NCBI GenBank assembly: GCA_030035585.1
Contig: CM057475.1
Coordinates: 486,001-550,000, forward strand
DNA: 64,000 bases
Direction: 5' to 3'
Source: Dugong dugon
Taxonomy: Eukaryota; Chordata; Mammalia; Sirenia; Dugongidae
Shown: positions 11,295 to 24,044 of the stretch, piece by piece
Layout: each line of letters begins with the position of its first letter
How positions within the stretch are numbered: the first letter of the stretch is position 1
Notes under the pieces: model-generated
The model's database searches: none
Seen by the model: only the letters and a program-made list of their open reading frames with translations
Told to the model about the DNA's origin: nothing
Program-made: the position numbers and the translations under genes

Positions 11295-11765
11295 CATTGA
11301 CCAAAGACATTTGGAGACAGAAGTAAAATGCCCACCAACCCTCCTGAGCTCTACTGAGCACATGCACAGCCTTTGCCAACGTCTTGGCCTCTTTCTTCCA
11401 GATGGATGCCCACTATATATTGTTTAGTGGGGAAAAGTGAAGAAAACATGATCAATAGCATACATTTATGTATGTGTTTATGTATTCTGTGGGAGGAATT
11501 TTCTGAGAAACACTGAAAGGTTACACAGGAAACAATTAAAATGGAAATGGTTAGTGACTGGTGGCGATATTAACAGAGCACAGGTGGTAGGAGGAAGCCA
11601 GCCTGCAGAATACACCTTTTCATATAGATTTTTAATTTTGAACCATGGGAAAGCTTTATATGTTAAAGGAATAATTCAAAATGAAAGCAAACCTTGAAAT
11701 TACATGTGAACACAAACGAGTAAACGTATTAGCGTATCAAACTGCCACTACCTGTGAGTTTGTCA
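11295..11765. other. Single-copy AT-rich stretch
   Basis: No repeat family or gene recognised; 11690-11760 is unremarkable. Confidence 0.4.
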
Positions 11766-12005
11766 TACTGTGGTGGCTGATATGTTGCTGATGCAGGAAG
11801 CTAGGCCACCAGTATTTCAAACACCAGGAGGGTTACCCATGGTGGACAGGTAGATATCAGTGGAGCTTCCAGACTACGACAGCCTTGGAAGAATGGCCTG
11901 GAAATCTGCTTTAGAAAATCAGCCAATGAAAACCTTGTGGATTACAACGTAACACTGTCTGATACAGTGCTGAAAGATTATCCCCTTAGTTTGGAAGGCA
12001 ATACT
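11766..12005 (+). mobile_element. Composite RTE-tailed SINE or RTE 3' fragment
   Basis: Sense copy with 'actgtggtggctgatatgttg', 'caccagtatttcaaacacc', 'gtggagcttccagactacgacag' and 'aaatcagccaatgaaaacc', matching the antisense element at 10124-10432. After about 11960 it continues in RTE-like sequence ('cagtgctgaaagatta...ttggaaggcaatactcaaa'). Confidence 0.7.
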
Positions 12006-12070
12006 CAAACACACAGTCTCAGTTATCTAGTGAGGCTATAACAGAAATACCACAAGTGTTTACTGTTATG

Positions 12071-12297
12071 CATGAGGTCAACGAGCCCTGGTGCTGCAAT
12101 GGTTAAACACTTGGCTACTAACAGAATGCTTGACAGTTCAAACCCACCAAGCAGCTCCATCGGAGAAAGACCAAACAATATGCTTCTGTAAAGATTACAG
12201 CCAAGAAAACTTTATGGGACAGTTCTACTGTCCCATGGGATTGCTGTGAGTTGGAATTGACTCCACAGCACACAAAAACAACATACATAAGGTCACC
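12071..12297 (+). mobile_element. AfroSINE, long form, with target-site duplication
   Basis: The body is 12083-12285, from 'gagccctggtgctgcaatggttaaa' to 'ggaattgactccacagcacac'. The flanks 'catgaggtcaac' (12071-12082) and 'cataaggtcacc' (12286-12297) match at 10 of 12 positions, as expected of an aged target-site duplication. Confidence 0.85.
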
Positions 12298-13509
12298 AAA
12301 TGTTGGAGCCAACTCAATAGCACAAACAGTATCAAACTGATCACATAACCATGCAGGACAGAGTCTGTGCTCAAGCCAATGTCTGAGCTCGGTAATCTTG
12401 AGTTAATATCCTTAATGTAAACGTGTAACCAGTAAGTACAAAAAGAAAGGCGAGAAACACTCAGAACTTTACAGAATAAGCTTTTAGTTAGTAGCAATAT
12501 TAGTATAATTGTATTGAAACTATTTAAATATTATTAGGAACCAAGGTTTTTATTAAAAGAAAAAGATACAAATATAATAAAAGAACAGAAAGTGATAAGA
12601 TTTGCCCATTTACACCATTTACCCTATGAAGGTTCCTTGCTTCAGCCTAATAAATCAACCTTGAGCAACTATTTCTGAAAATTATTAGAATTCTTGCCTA
12701 AAACCCATTCTCCTGCCCTATTTCTGCCTGCCAACTTCCTCTTACTGAGTTTGCAGTGCCCCATGTCATCCAAAACTCATTAAAAAAACTTTGCCTCACC
12801 TCAGGCTTTGGAGCTGAACTCAGACTTATGCTGAGGTCTCTCTCCTATCACAACAGCCTGAATAAAGTTTAGTTTACCTATTTAACATTGTCCAGCACCA
12901 TTTCTTTCACATTAAAATAATAAAAAAACTTATAATCTTAAGATTGTATTGGGAATAAGAATATGTATTTATGATGTAAGAAAATATGTATTTTAGATGT
13001 TTGCTGAAAGGCCAAGACCAAATTGACTCACTGGCAACAGGTTTTGGTTTAGCCCTGAGCCCATGTATTGCACAGATGTTAATTTTTAAAACAGAACGAG
13101 AGGTTTGGGGAGAAATGGTTGATTGCAGGTCTGCAACAGGAAAGTACAAAGTGATCCATGGACTTCTTTTGCATTCAAACACTAATAGGCTGATGTCAAA
13201 AACCGATGTGGCTAGTGCAACTAAGAAACTGAATTAACTTTAATTTTAATTAGTTTAAATATAACAATAAACTGGACTCAACTGTTGGAAAAGTATGCCT
13301 GGGATTGTGAATCTACTTTTTCAACAGTAAAGTTTATGAGATGTGCTGCTTCTGGATTCTGGAAGACCGAGTACCAAAAAAAGGAAATGTAAAATGTCTC
13401 ATAAATAAACAAGTAGTGATTACTTTAGTTGTTAATTTACAATTTTTACATTGACAATAACTGAATATATTGGGTTAAATAAGATTTTTCGTTAAAAACT
13501 TCATATTTA
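12298..13509. other. AT-rich stretch with possible LTR and DNA-repeat pieces
   Basis: About 12640-12895 resembles an LTR 3' end: a 'gaggtctctctcctatcacaacagcctgaataaag' stretch with an AATAAA signal, but no LTR boundaries are visible. About 13195-13265 contains 'gatgtggctagtgcaactaagaaactgaatt', a phrase common in an ancient DNA-transposon-like mammalian repeat. The rest is unassigned. No gene is recognised. Confidence 0.35.
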
Positions 13510-14772
13510 ATTTCTACCTTGGTGGCATTGTGGTCAGAGAAGATACTTTGTATTATCTCAACGTTTTGGATCTTGTTGAGGATTGCTCTGTGGCCTAAGA
13601 TGTGGTCTATCCTGGAGAACGTTCCATGTGCATTGGAAAAGAATGTGTACTTTGCAGCTGTTGGGTGGAGTGTTCTATATATGTCTATGAGGCCAAGTTG
13701 GCTGATTGTGCCCTTTAGGTCTTCTGTATCTTTGTTGAGTTTCTTTCTCGATGTTCTGTCCTTTACCAAGAGTGGTGTGTTGAAATCTCCTTCTATTATT
13801 GTGGAACTGTCAATTTCTCTTTTCAGTGCTGTTAGAGTTTGTTTTATGTATTTGGGAGCCCTGTCCTTGGGTGCGTAGATGTTTATTATGGTTATGTCTT
13901 CATGATGGATCCTCCCTGTAATCATTATATAATGCCCTTGTCTTTTATGGTGGATTTTGTTTTAAAGTCTATTTTATCTGAGATTAGTATTGCCACTCCC
14001 GCTCTTTTTTGGTAGCACTTAGCTTGATATATTTTTTCCAACCTTTGATTTTTAATAAATTTACATCTTTGTTTCTAAGGTGTGTCTCTTGTAGACAGCA
14101 TACTGATGGATTCTGTTTTTTATCCATTCTGTCATTCTCCATGTCTTTATGAGTGCATTTAGGCTATTTACATTCAGTGTAATTATTGATAGATGTGAGT
14201 TTATTGCTGTCATTTTGTGGTGCTTTCTTTTGTGGTGCTGATGATTTCCTTATTCCTCTTACGCTCCTGTGCTGAATTACTTTTGTTTGTGGATATTTTT
14301 TTCATTTCTTTTGTTTTTGTAGGTTTTGTTTTTACTGAGACTTTTTGTTTTTTTTATTTATTTTGATGAGTAGGTTTGCTAACTTACTTTGTGGTTACCT
14401 TGAAATTTACCCTTATCTTCCTAGGTTTGAACCAGTCCGTTATTACTTGGTATTGTCTTGCCTTCCTCTCCATCAGAAGGTTCTATACCTACACCATTTA
14501 GTCCCTCTTTTATTGTTCTGATGCTGTTGTCATTTACAGATTAACCTCTCTGGTTCCCTCTTGTAATTCTTTTGGTTTTGGATAGTACTGGAGAGTCCGT
14601 TTCCTAGGTTGGTATCTGGCTGGTACAATCCTGTGTCCTAGATTCAGCCTGTGGTCTGATGTTGTTTGTTCTCATTCCAAGTGTTTGTCTTCAATTTAGC
14701 TTATCCTGTCTTCCATCATTTCAAACCTGCTCCTCAGCCCTTCTATGACACTGTCCATTTCTGAAATCTTTT
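13510..14772 (-). mobile_element. Partial L1, endonuclease to ORF1, with internal deletion
   Basis: Antisense L1 of the same subfamily as the copy at 36970-45540. The frame at 13446-13925 reads as the ORF2 endonuclease C-terminal part, with a 'GDFNTPL' motif, 'YTFFSNAHGTFSRIDHILGH' and the 'FSDHNA' SDH motif. It then runs through ORF2 N-terminal and inter-ORF sequence into ORF1. Near 14680-14700 it jumps from the end of ORF1 directly into the ORF1 coiled-coil region, skipping about 570 bp relative to 42923-43497. The left edge is abrupt with no poly(A), and the right edge abuts the next L1. Confidence 0.8.
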
Positions 14773-15749
14773 ACTTTTTTATTGTTGTAGTTAAATGAAG
14801 TTTACATTTCAAGTTAGTCTCCCATACAAAATTTTATACATACATTGTTATGTGACCCTAATTGCTCACCCCATTCTGCGACAGCACACTCCTCCTTTCC
14901 ATCCTTGATTCCCCATGTCAATTCAACCAGCTCCTAACCCTCTCTGCCTTCCCATCTCACATCTGGACAGAAGCTGCCCATTTGGTCTCTTGTATCTACT
15001 TGACTAAAAGGCACACTCTTCACGAGTATCACTTTATGTCCCACAGTCCAGTCCAATCCCTATCTGAAGAGTTGGCCTCAGAAATTGTTTTAGTTCTGGG
15101 GTGATGGAGAGTCCAGGGGCCATGCTTTCCAGGGTACCTCCAGTCTCAGTCAGACTATTAAGTCTAGTCTTCTTACTAGAATTTGAGTTCTGCACCCCAT
15201 CTTTCTGCTGCTCCATTATGGACTCTCTGTTGTGTTCCCTGTCAGGACAGTCATTGGCGGTAGCCAGGCACCATCTAGTTCTTCTGGTCTCAGGCTGATG
15301 AAGTCTCTGGTTTATGTGGCCCTTTCTGTCTCTTGGGCTATTACTGTCCTTGTGTCTTTGGTGTTCTTTGTTCTTCTTTACTCCAGGTGGTTGGGACCAA
15401 TTGATGCATCTTAGATGGCCACTTGCAAGCTTTTAAGACCCCAGATGCCACTCACCAAAGTAGGATGCAGAACATTTTCTTAATAAGCTTTGCTATGCTA
15501 ATTGACCTAGATGTGTCCTGAAAGTATGGTCTCCAGACCCCTACACCTGCTACTCTGTCTCTCAAAGTATTTGATTGTATTCAGGAAACTTCTTAGCTTT
15601 GGTTTAGTCCAATTGTGCTGACTTTCCCTGTAGTGTGTTCTGTCCTTCCCTTCACCTAAGATGATTCTTATCTACTATCTAGTTAGTGAATAACCCTCAC
15701 TCTCCATCCCCACCCCCATAACCATCAAAGAATGTTTTCTTCTGTGTTT

Positions 15750-18700
15750 AAACCTTTTCTCGAGTTCTTATAATAGTGGTCTTATACAGTGTTTGTCCTT
15801 CTGTAACTGATGAAATTCACTCAGCTTATTAAGTTCCAGCTTCCACCATGTTATATGATGGTTCACGGCTTCATCCTTGTTCTTTATCATTGTGTAATAT
15901 TCCATTGTGTGGATATACCATAGTTTGTTTATCCATTCATCCGTTGACGGGCACCTAGGTTGCTTCTACCTTTTTGCTGTTGTGAACAGTGCTGCGATGA
16001 ACATGGGTGTGCATATATCTATTCGTGTGATGGCTCGTTTCTCTAGGATATATTCCAAGAAGCGGGAGAGCTGGATCGTATGGTACTTTTATTTCTAGCT
16101 TTTTAAGGAAGTTCCAAATCGATTTCCAAAGTGGTTGTACCATTTTACATTCCCACCAACAGTGTATAAGTGTTCCAGTCTCTCCACAACCTCTCCAGCA
16201 TTTATTCTGTGTTTTTTTGATTAAGGCTAGTCTTGTTGGGGTGAGATGATATCTCATTGTAGTTTTGATCTGCATTTCTCTAATGGCTAATGATCATGAG
16301 CATTTCTTCATGTATCTGTTAGCCGTGTGAATATCTTCTTTGGTGAAGAGCCTGTTCATATCCTTTGCCCATTTTTTTAAATTGGGTTATTTGTCTTTCT
16401 GCTGTTGAGGTTTTGCAGTATCTTGTAGATTTTAGAGATTAAACGCTGATCAGATTTGTTGTAGCCAAAGTTTTTTTCCCAGTCTGTAGGCTGTCCTTTT
16501 ACTCTTTTGGTGAAGTCTTTTGATGAGCATAAGTATTTGATTTTTAGGAGGTCCCATTTATCTAGTCTCTCTTCTGGTGGTTGTGCATTGTTACTTATGG
16601 TTCTTACTGTGTTTATGCCATGTATTAGGGCTCCTAGCATTGTCCTTATTTTTTCCTCCATGATCTTTATAATTTTTGATTTTATATTTAAGTTTTTGAT
16701 CCTTTTTGAGTTAGTTTTTGTACGTAGTGTGAGGTATGGGTCTTGTTTCAGTTTTTTGCAGATGGATATCCAGTTATGGCAGCACCATTTGTTAAAGAGA
16801 CTGTCTTTTCACCAATTAATGGGCTTTGGGCCTTTGTAAAATGTTAGCTTCTCATAGGTGGATGAGCTTATATCTGGATTGTCAACTCTGTTCCATTGGT
16901 CTATGTGTTTATTGTTGTACCAGTACCAGGCTATTTTGACTACCGTGGCGGTATAATAGGTCCTAAAATCAGATAGTGTAAGGCCTCCCACTTTGTTCTT
17001 CTTCTTGAGTAATGATTTATTTATTCGGGGCCTCTCCCCTTTCCATATGAAGTTGGTGATTTGCTTCTCCATCTCATTAAAAAATGCTGGTGGAATTTGG
17101 ATCGGGAATGCATTGTATCTGTAGATTTCTTTGGGTAGAATTAACATTTTCACTATGTTGAGTCTACCTATCCGTGAGCAAGGTATATTTTTCCACTTAT
17201 GCAGGGCTCTTTTAGTTTCTTGCACTAGTGTCTTGTAGTTTTCTCTGTATAGATCTTTTACATCTCTGGTTAGATTTATTCCTTAGTATTTTATCTTCTT
17301 GGGGGCTATTGTAAATGGTATTGATTTGGTGATTTCCTCTTCAAGGTTCCCTTGGTTGATGTAAAGGAATCCAACTGATTTTTGTATGTTCATTTTGTAT
17401 CCTGAAACTTTGCTGAAATCTTCTATTAGTTCCAGTAGTTTTCTTGTGGATTCTTTGGGGTTTTCTGTGTATAAGATCATATCATCTGCAAATAGAGTTA
17501 CTTTGACCTCTTCCCTACCTATTTGGATGCCCTTTATTTCTTTTTCTAGCCTAACTGCTCTGGCTAGGACCTCCAGCACAATGTTGAATAAGAGTGGTGA
17601 CAGACGGCATCCTTGTCTGGTTCCCGTTCTCTCAAGGGGAATGCTTTCAAAGTCTCTCCATTTAGGTTGTTGTTGGCTGTTGGCTTTGTATAAATGCCCT
17701 AAATTATATTGAGGAATTTCCCTTCTATTTCTATTTTGTTGAGAGTTTTTATATGAATGCGTGTTGGACTTTGTTGAATGCCTTTTCTGCATCGATTGAT
17801 AAGATCATGTGGTTCTTTCTTTGGTTTTATTTATGTGATGGATTACATTGATTGTTTTTATAATGTTGAACTATCCCTGCATACCTGGTATAAATCCCAC
17901 TTGGTCATCGTGAATTATTTTTTTGATATGTTGCTGAATTCTGTTGGCTAGAATTTTGTTGAGGATTTTTGCGTCAATGTTCATGAGGGATGTTTGTCTG
18001 TAATTTTCTGTTTTTGTGGTGTCTTTACGTGGTTTTGGTATCAGGGTTATGCTGGCTTCATAGAATGAGTTTGAGAGTATTACATATTTTTCTCTGCTCC
18101 GAAATACCTTTAGTAGAAGTGGTGTTATCTCTTCTCTGAAAGTTTGGTAGAATTCTCTGGTGAAGCCATCCAGGCAAGGGCTGTTTTTTTGTTGGGAGTT
18201 TTTTAATAACCTTTTCAATCTGTTCTTCTGTTATGGGTTTATTTAGTTTTTCTAACTCTGTTTGTGTTAATTTAGGTAGGTAGGGAGTTTCTAGAAATTT
18301 GTCCATTTCCTCTAGGTTTTCAAATTTGTTAGAGTACAATTTTTCATAGTAATCTGTTATGATTCTTTTAATTTCAGTTGGGTCTGTTATGATATCACCC
18401 ATCTCATTTCTTATACAGGTTATCTGCTTCCTCTCCTGTTTTCCTTTTGCCAGTTTGGCCAATGGTTTATCAATTTTGTTGTTCTTTTCAAAGAACCAGC
18501 TTTTGGATTTATTAACTCTTTCAATTGTTGTTCTATTCTCTATTTCATTTAATTCTGCTTTAATTCTTATTATTTCCTTCCTTTTGGCTCCTGTGGGCTA
18601 CTTTTGCTGCTGTCTTTCTACTTGTTCAGGTTGTAGGTTTAATGCTTTGATTATGACCCTTTCTTCCTTTTGGATGTGTGCATTTATTGCTATCAACTGA

Positions 18701-19586
18701 CCTCTGAGCACTGCTTTTGCTGTGTCTCAAAGGTTCTGGTAGGATGTGTTTTCATTCTCATTTGATTCTATGAATTTCTTTATTCCCTCCTTAATTTCTT
18801 CTATAACCCAGTAGTTTTGAGCAAGATGTTGTTCAGTTTCCACGTGTTTGATTTTTTTTTCCTTGCATTTTGTGTTGTTGATACCCACTTACATGGCTTT
18901 ATGGTCAGAAAAGATGCTTCATAATATTTCGATATTTTGGATTTTGTTAAGGCTTGCTTTATGGCCTAATATGTGGTCTATTCTGGAGAATGTTCCATGT
19001 GCGTTGCAAAAGAAAGTATACTTGGCTGCTGTTGGGTGCAGTGTTCGGTATATGTCTATGAGATCAATTTGGCTGATTGTAGCGTTTAGCACTTACGTGT
19101 CTTTGTTGAGCTTCTTTCTGGATGTTCTGTCCTTCACTGAAAGTGGTGTGTTGAAGTCTCCTACTACTACTGTGGAGCTGTCTATCTCTCTTTTCGGTGG
19201 TGTTAGAGTTATATGTATTTTGGAGCCCTGTTGTTGGGTGCATAAATATTTATTATATTTATGTCCTTCTGGTGTATTGACCCTTTAATCATTATATAGT
19301 GCCCTTCCTTATCCTTTCTGGTGGATTTTACTTTAAAGTCTATTTTGTCAGAGATTAATATTGCCACTTCTGCTCTTTTTTGAGTGTTGTTTGCTTGATA
19401 TATATTTTTCCATCCTTTGAGTTTTAGTCTCTTTGTGTCTTTAAATCTAAGGTGCATCTCTTGTAGGCAGCATATAGATGATTCATGCTTTTTTATCCAA
19501 TCCTCCACTCTCTGTCTCTTTATTGGTGCATTAAGTCCATTTACATTCAGCGTAATTATTGATAGGTAAGAGTTTAGTGCTGTCAT
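15750..19586 (-). pseudogene. L1 ORF2 (endonuclease and reverse transcriptase), broken
   Basis: L1 ORF2p nicks the target and reverse-transcribes L1 RNA in the nucleus. Pieces are readable in changing frames. The endonuclease N-terminus at 19209-19586 has 'TLNVNGLNAP' and 'CCLQEMH' (usual active site Q-E-T-H). The reverse-transcriptase N-terminal part lies at 17871-18462. The catalytic block at 17283-17792 has '[17 protein letters not shown]' and the Asp-Asp motif as 'FADDMILY'. The thumb and C-domain span 16377-17225. The cysteine-rich C-terminus at 15955-16275 has '[19 protein letters not shown]'. At least five frame breaks separate these. The order and motifs are complete, so the decay happened after a full-length insertion. 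Confidence 0.9.
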
Positions 19587-20026
19587 TCTGATGTCTGTTT
19601 TTGCATGTTGTTCACAGTTTCTTTGTTCCCCTTAATTTTCTGTGCTGAGTCATTTTTCTTTATGCTTTTTTTCCCATCTTTTTCCTTGTTGTAGATTTTG
19701 TGTTTGCTGGGTCTTTATAGTTTTCTACTTTTTTATTTTGATTTGTAGAATTGTTAGATTCCTTTGTGGTTACCTTAATCTTTACCCCTTTCTAAGTTTT
19801 ACCAGTCTTTTATAACTTTATATCGCCTTGACTTCCCCTCCATATGAAAAATCAATGTCTGCATTTTTAAGTCCCTCTTTTTGTTTTAATGTTGTCCTTT
19901 TTTACATATTGATATCTCTGTTTCCCTATTTTCAATGTTGTAGCTTTGATGTATTTTTGATTTCCCTATCTGAGTTAATATCTGGTTGCTCTGTCCTGTG
20001 TTCTTTTCTTGCATTGTTATCTGATG

Positions 20027-21046
20027 TTATTGATTATCTAACCATAGGACTCCCTTTAGTATTTCTTGTAATTTTGCTTTGGTTTTTGCAAATTCCCTAC
20101 ACTTCTGTTTATCTGGAAATGCCCTAATTACGCCATCATATTTGAGAGACAGTTTTGCTGGATATATAATTCTTGGCTGGCAGTTGTTTTCCTTCAAGGC
20201 TTTATATATGTCATCCCATTGCCTTCTTGCCTGCATGGTTTCTGCTGAGTAGTCTGAGCTTATTCTAATTGACTGTCCTTTGTAGATGACGTTTCTTTTA
20301 TCCCTAGCCGCTCTTAAAATTCTCTCTTTGTTTTTCATTTTGGTAAGTTTGAGTATAATATGTCTTGGTGACTTTCTTTTGGGATCTACCTTATGTGGGG
20401 TTCGATGAGCATCTTGGATAGATAGCTTTCATCTGTCGTGATATCAGTCAGGGAAGTTTTCTGTCAACAAATCTTCAATTTTCTCTGTATTTTCTGTTAT
20501 GCCCTCCTGTTCTGGTACTGCAATCACTCGTTGGTTATTTCTGTTGACAGAGTCCCACAGAACTTTTAGAGTTTCTTCATTCTTTTTAATTCTTTTATCT
20601 GATTTTTCCTCAAATAAGTTGCCATCAAGTGCTTTATCTCCCATGTCACTAATTCTAACTTCTACTGCCTCAGTTCTTCTCCTATGACTTTCTGTTGAGT
20701 TGTCTAATTCTGAAATTTTATTTTTAATCTTCTGGATTTCTGATTGCTATCTCTCTAAGGATTCTTGCAGCCTATTAAATTTGTCATTATGTTCTTGAAT
20801 AACTTTTTTAAGTTCTGCTACTACTTTGTGTCTATGTTCTTTGGCAGTTTCTACATTTTCTAAAATTTCCTTTATAATTTCTAGAAGAGTTCTGTATAGT
20901 AATCTTTTGTATTCTTCCTCTGCTAACTCCAAGAAGTTCTCTTTCTCCAGAGAATTTATTGATTCTTTACTTTGGGAGCTTGCTGAAGCCATCATGGACT
21001 GCCTCTTTATGTGATTTGATATTGACTGCTGTCCCCGAGCCGTCAA
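20027..21046 (-). pseudogene. L1 ORF1 (RNA-binding chaperone), broken
   Basis: L1 ORF1p coats L1 RNA as a trimer. The N-terminus and coiled coil are at 20747-21046 (heptad-like 'ELKKVIQEHNDKFNRLQ'). The RRM start is at 20444-20644, with 'QRVIAVPEQEG' where the family has 'LRVIGVPE'. The C-terminal domain is at 20027-20338, with 'QPRIIYPAKLSLKYDG'. The three frames are interrupted by frame shifts and stops. It is colinear with the better preserved ORF1 at 51324-52547. Confidence 0.88.
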
Positions 21047-22432
21047 TAAGTTATCATAGTTTTATTTTATATTTGTTCAGTGAGTCCTATCTTCTTGTTT
21101 TGTTTTGTTTTGATATGCCACAGTAGGCTGCTCATATGCGCTATTTTGATTATGGGTGCCTTTGAAGCTCTAACGTCCTGTCACCAGGTAGTTAGTTCTA
21201 TAACTAAGTATGTGCACACAGGAGTCTGTTAAATTTTCCTGTATGGGTTCAGCTCAGCTGTCCAGGCAGTCAGTCGCCAATTGTGTGGTGCAGGCTCCCA
21301 CCTACAGTCTTAAGAGAGACATGGGTGATTGGTGTAGGCACCGGTATCTGCTTGCAGTAAGGGGTCACACACTCAGCCAGGCAGGGAGCTTATGGCTTCC
21401 CCTGAGAGTCTGAAAGGAAAGCATGTCCCTATTCCCTAGGGTGAGTAGGTAGGTGAGTTTTGCAGCTGGACTATGAGCACCCCACTCTGTTGGCTGTAAA
21501 GACTCGAGGGCACCACTTTTTCTTGGACTCCTGTAGCAGGTGACTAGGTGGCATAAGTGAAGCCACCAGTCCTCAAGTTCCCGGTGCAGATCTGTAAAGG
21601 TGTCTGCTTAAATGGCAGGGCTGTGTCGAGGGTCACAAATCTGCCACTTCACAGCTGAAACAGTTGAAGTTAGATTTCAGATGTTTACCCTGTAGTACTG
21701 TGGTAGTGAGGGCTAACGCTGTTGAGATGGGTCCCCACAAGTCTATACAGGGGTGTAAGGCACTCAAAGTCTGTGGAACCCTTATGCCTGTGTCTAGCAA
21801 AGGAGATGTGCCTATCCTGAGTTCCTGGCTTAAGGGAGCCCGTAGCTTATTTGTTCCCTCTCCAAGGCCAGGAGAATGGGTCAGGACGCCTTTTGGGATC
21901 TACTTCTGGCCCAGTGGACTCAGACTTAGGAAAGCCGGAGGCGTGCAAAGTGGGCAGGCGGGAGGTAAAAGGGAGAGAGGTTTTTCCCAAACAGGCTTTT
22001 TTTTTTTTTTTAAATCCTCATGAAAGGCCACATGCATGTACTTATCTTTAGCCACTTGGGAGCTGCTTTTCACTGGTTTGGAGTGTCCAAGCAGAATCTG
22101 CTGCCGGATCTCTCTGCTTGTGTAAACTGCCTCCCGAGCGCGCACGTGTATCTGTTTCCCTGCTTCACTGGTACCTCGAAGCCAGTCAAGGCTGAAGAGC
22201 TGGAGCTGAGTCCGGTCCAGCACTTCTTGCTTCTTCAGAACCATCTACCTCTCCTCCCGCCACTCAGTCCAATTCCTCAACTTTGCCGTGTTCAGGGCTC
22301 CTAGATATTCATATACAATCAAATCACGTTTTTCCAGGTGTTTGTTGTAAGAGGGATATAGGAAGCCATCTGACTACTCCACCATCTTGGCCCCGCCTCC
22401 TGATGTACTGTATTTTTACGCAAATAACTCAC

Positions 22433-22437
<5 letters not shown>

Positions 22438-22470
<33 letters not shown>
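22438..22470. repeat. (TA)n microsatellite
   Basis: About 16 TA units beside 'cacatgtttta'. Confidence 0.9.
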
Positions 22471-22471
<1 letters not shown>

Positions 22472-22512
22472 CCAACTGCAGTTTCCCCCTCCCAAGTATT
22501 TTCATAAGCACA

Positions 22513-23023
22513 TGTCATGGATAGAGTTGTGTCCCCCCAAAATATGTGTATCAATTTGGTTGGGCCATGATTCCCAGTATTGTATGATTGCTCAGCATTT
22601 TGTCATCTGATGTGATTTCCCTATGTATAATAAATTCTATATCTATGATATCTATGAGATGGGATTAGCGGCAGTGATGTAAACTCAATCTACAAGATTA
22701 ATCTACAGTTTAAGCCAATCTCTTTTGAGATATAAACAGAGAAGCGAGCAGAGAGACGGGGGACTGCATACCACCAGGAAAGAAGAGCAGGGTCGCATGT
22801 CCTTTGGACCTGGGATACTTGCACTGAGAAGCTCCTAGTCTAGGGGAATATTGACGACAAGGACCTTCCTCCAGAGCCAACAGAGAGAGAAAGCCTTCTC
22901 CCGGAGGTAGCACCCTAAATTTGTACTCACATACCCTCCTAGACGGTTAGAGAATAAATTTCTCTTTGTTAAAGCAATACACTTATGGTATTTCTGTTAG
23001 AACAGCACTAGATAACTAAGATA
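22513..23023 (+). mobile_element. Solo LTR, MaLR/ERVL-like
   Basis: About 511 bp, starting 'tgtcatggatagagttgtgtcc' and ending 'ttctgttagaacagcactagataactaagata'. The 3' part ('agagaataaatttctctttgttaaagc', with an AATAAA signal) has the layout seen in MaLR-type LTRs. The flanks 'gcaca' (22508-22512) and 'gcacc' (23024-23028) fit an aged 5-bp duplication. No internal retroviral sequence is attached, so it is a solo LTR. A partial copy lies at 5019. Confidence 0.75.
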
Positions 23024-23149
23024 GCACCCTATGCTAATTTTTTTTTACATTGTTGCAAAAAATTAGCATACCATACTTACAAATATATCTAGGGGGGAGG
23101 GCCCAGTTGGCAAAAAAGCATAAAATGTGCAATATTTTCATGAAAATAT

Positions 23150-23640
23150 GGTATTTAGCCATAGAATTCTTTAAGTTTAATTTGTTGGGGTTTGCTGAGC
23201 TTCTTGAATCTGTAAGTTTATGTCTTTCACCAGACGTGTAAAGTGTTCAGCTAGTATGTCTTCAAAGACTTTTTTCTCCACCACACATTTTCTCCACTTC
23301 TTCAGGAGTTCCAGTAAATAAATAGGCTTTTTGTCTAGTTCTTGAGGCTCTGTTCCTTCTTTTTCCATATATTTTCTCTCTGTTTCCAGCATGGATATTT
23401 TCTATTGATGTTTTCAACTCATTGAATTTTTTTTCTCTGTTATCACCATTCTGCTGTTGAGACTATCAAATAAATTTTGGATTTCTACCATTGTATTTTT
23501 AACATGTAAAATTTTCATTTGCAAATAGCATCTATTTATCTTTCCATTTACTTAAACAGTATTCCTGTTATTTCTTGGTACATGATTGGAATAGCATTTT
23601 AAAATTTGCGTCGTATCATTTTGACTATAGGTCTTGCACA
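23150..23640 (-). mobile_element. Ancient L1M/HAL1-like ORF1 region
   Basis: The plus strand reads 'ggggtttgctgagcttcttgaatctgtaagtttatgtctttcacc', a signature of old L1 ORF1 in antisense. The frame at 23177-23392 is a chance-preserved piece. Degraded, non-coding. Confidence 0.65.
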
Positions 23641-24044
23641 AATTTAATGGAAAATGTTGATATTTTTATTTTAGCATTCAATTGACCCAGTTATGTTTAG
23701 GCTGCAAGTGCTATCCCATCTTCTGTATTCTGTGGCTCAAATGTTAGTTCAACTTTTGAAGACTTTGCAGTGATATTCAGGTATAATCTATATGAGTGCC
23801 ACTCAGTCTGGGACCTTGATGGTGTTCTAACCCATAGTGAAGCTCTTAAAGCATTTGATATGCTTCTTGGGATCAGAGAAACACATATGCAACTAGGGGG
23901 TGAACCAGGAGTTCATGACAGTTTTATTGAATCTCTTTCTTGTGCCACATCCTCTCTATCTCTCTGATGTTCTCTGAGTTCTGAAGGACTGCTTTCCTGG
24001 CCCAGTGGCAAGAATGCTGGGACTTTAATCTCTTCATTCTGTCA
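23641..24044. other. Unassigned non-coding stretch
   Basis: Possibly a continuation of the old L1 to the left; no gene recognised. Confidence 0.35.

Larger units (their letters stand above)
14773..22403 (-). mobile_element. Near full-length L1, antisense, inactive
   Basis: About 7.6 kb. The 3' end is on the left, where 'cttttttattgttg' marks the poly(A)-side end. A 3' UTR follows to about 15750, then ORF2 (to 19586), an inter-ORF region, ORF1 (20027-21046) and a 5' UTR of about 1.35 kb. It ends in 'caccatcttggccccgcctcc', the complement of a 'ggaggcggggccaagatgg' 5' terminus. Both ORFs carry several frameshifts and stops, so it cannot move. I found no convincing target-site duplication. It is the second L1 subfamily here; its 3' UTR matches 50332-51082 and its 5' UTR matches the copy ending at 53690. 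Confidence 0.9.

Noticed and set aside
14773-22430. Target-site duplication for the near full-length L1
   Set aside because: The flanks '...aaatctttta' and 'tgatgtactgtattttta' share only a short T-rich stretch, which is not convincing.
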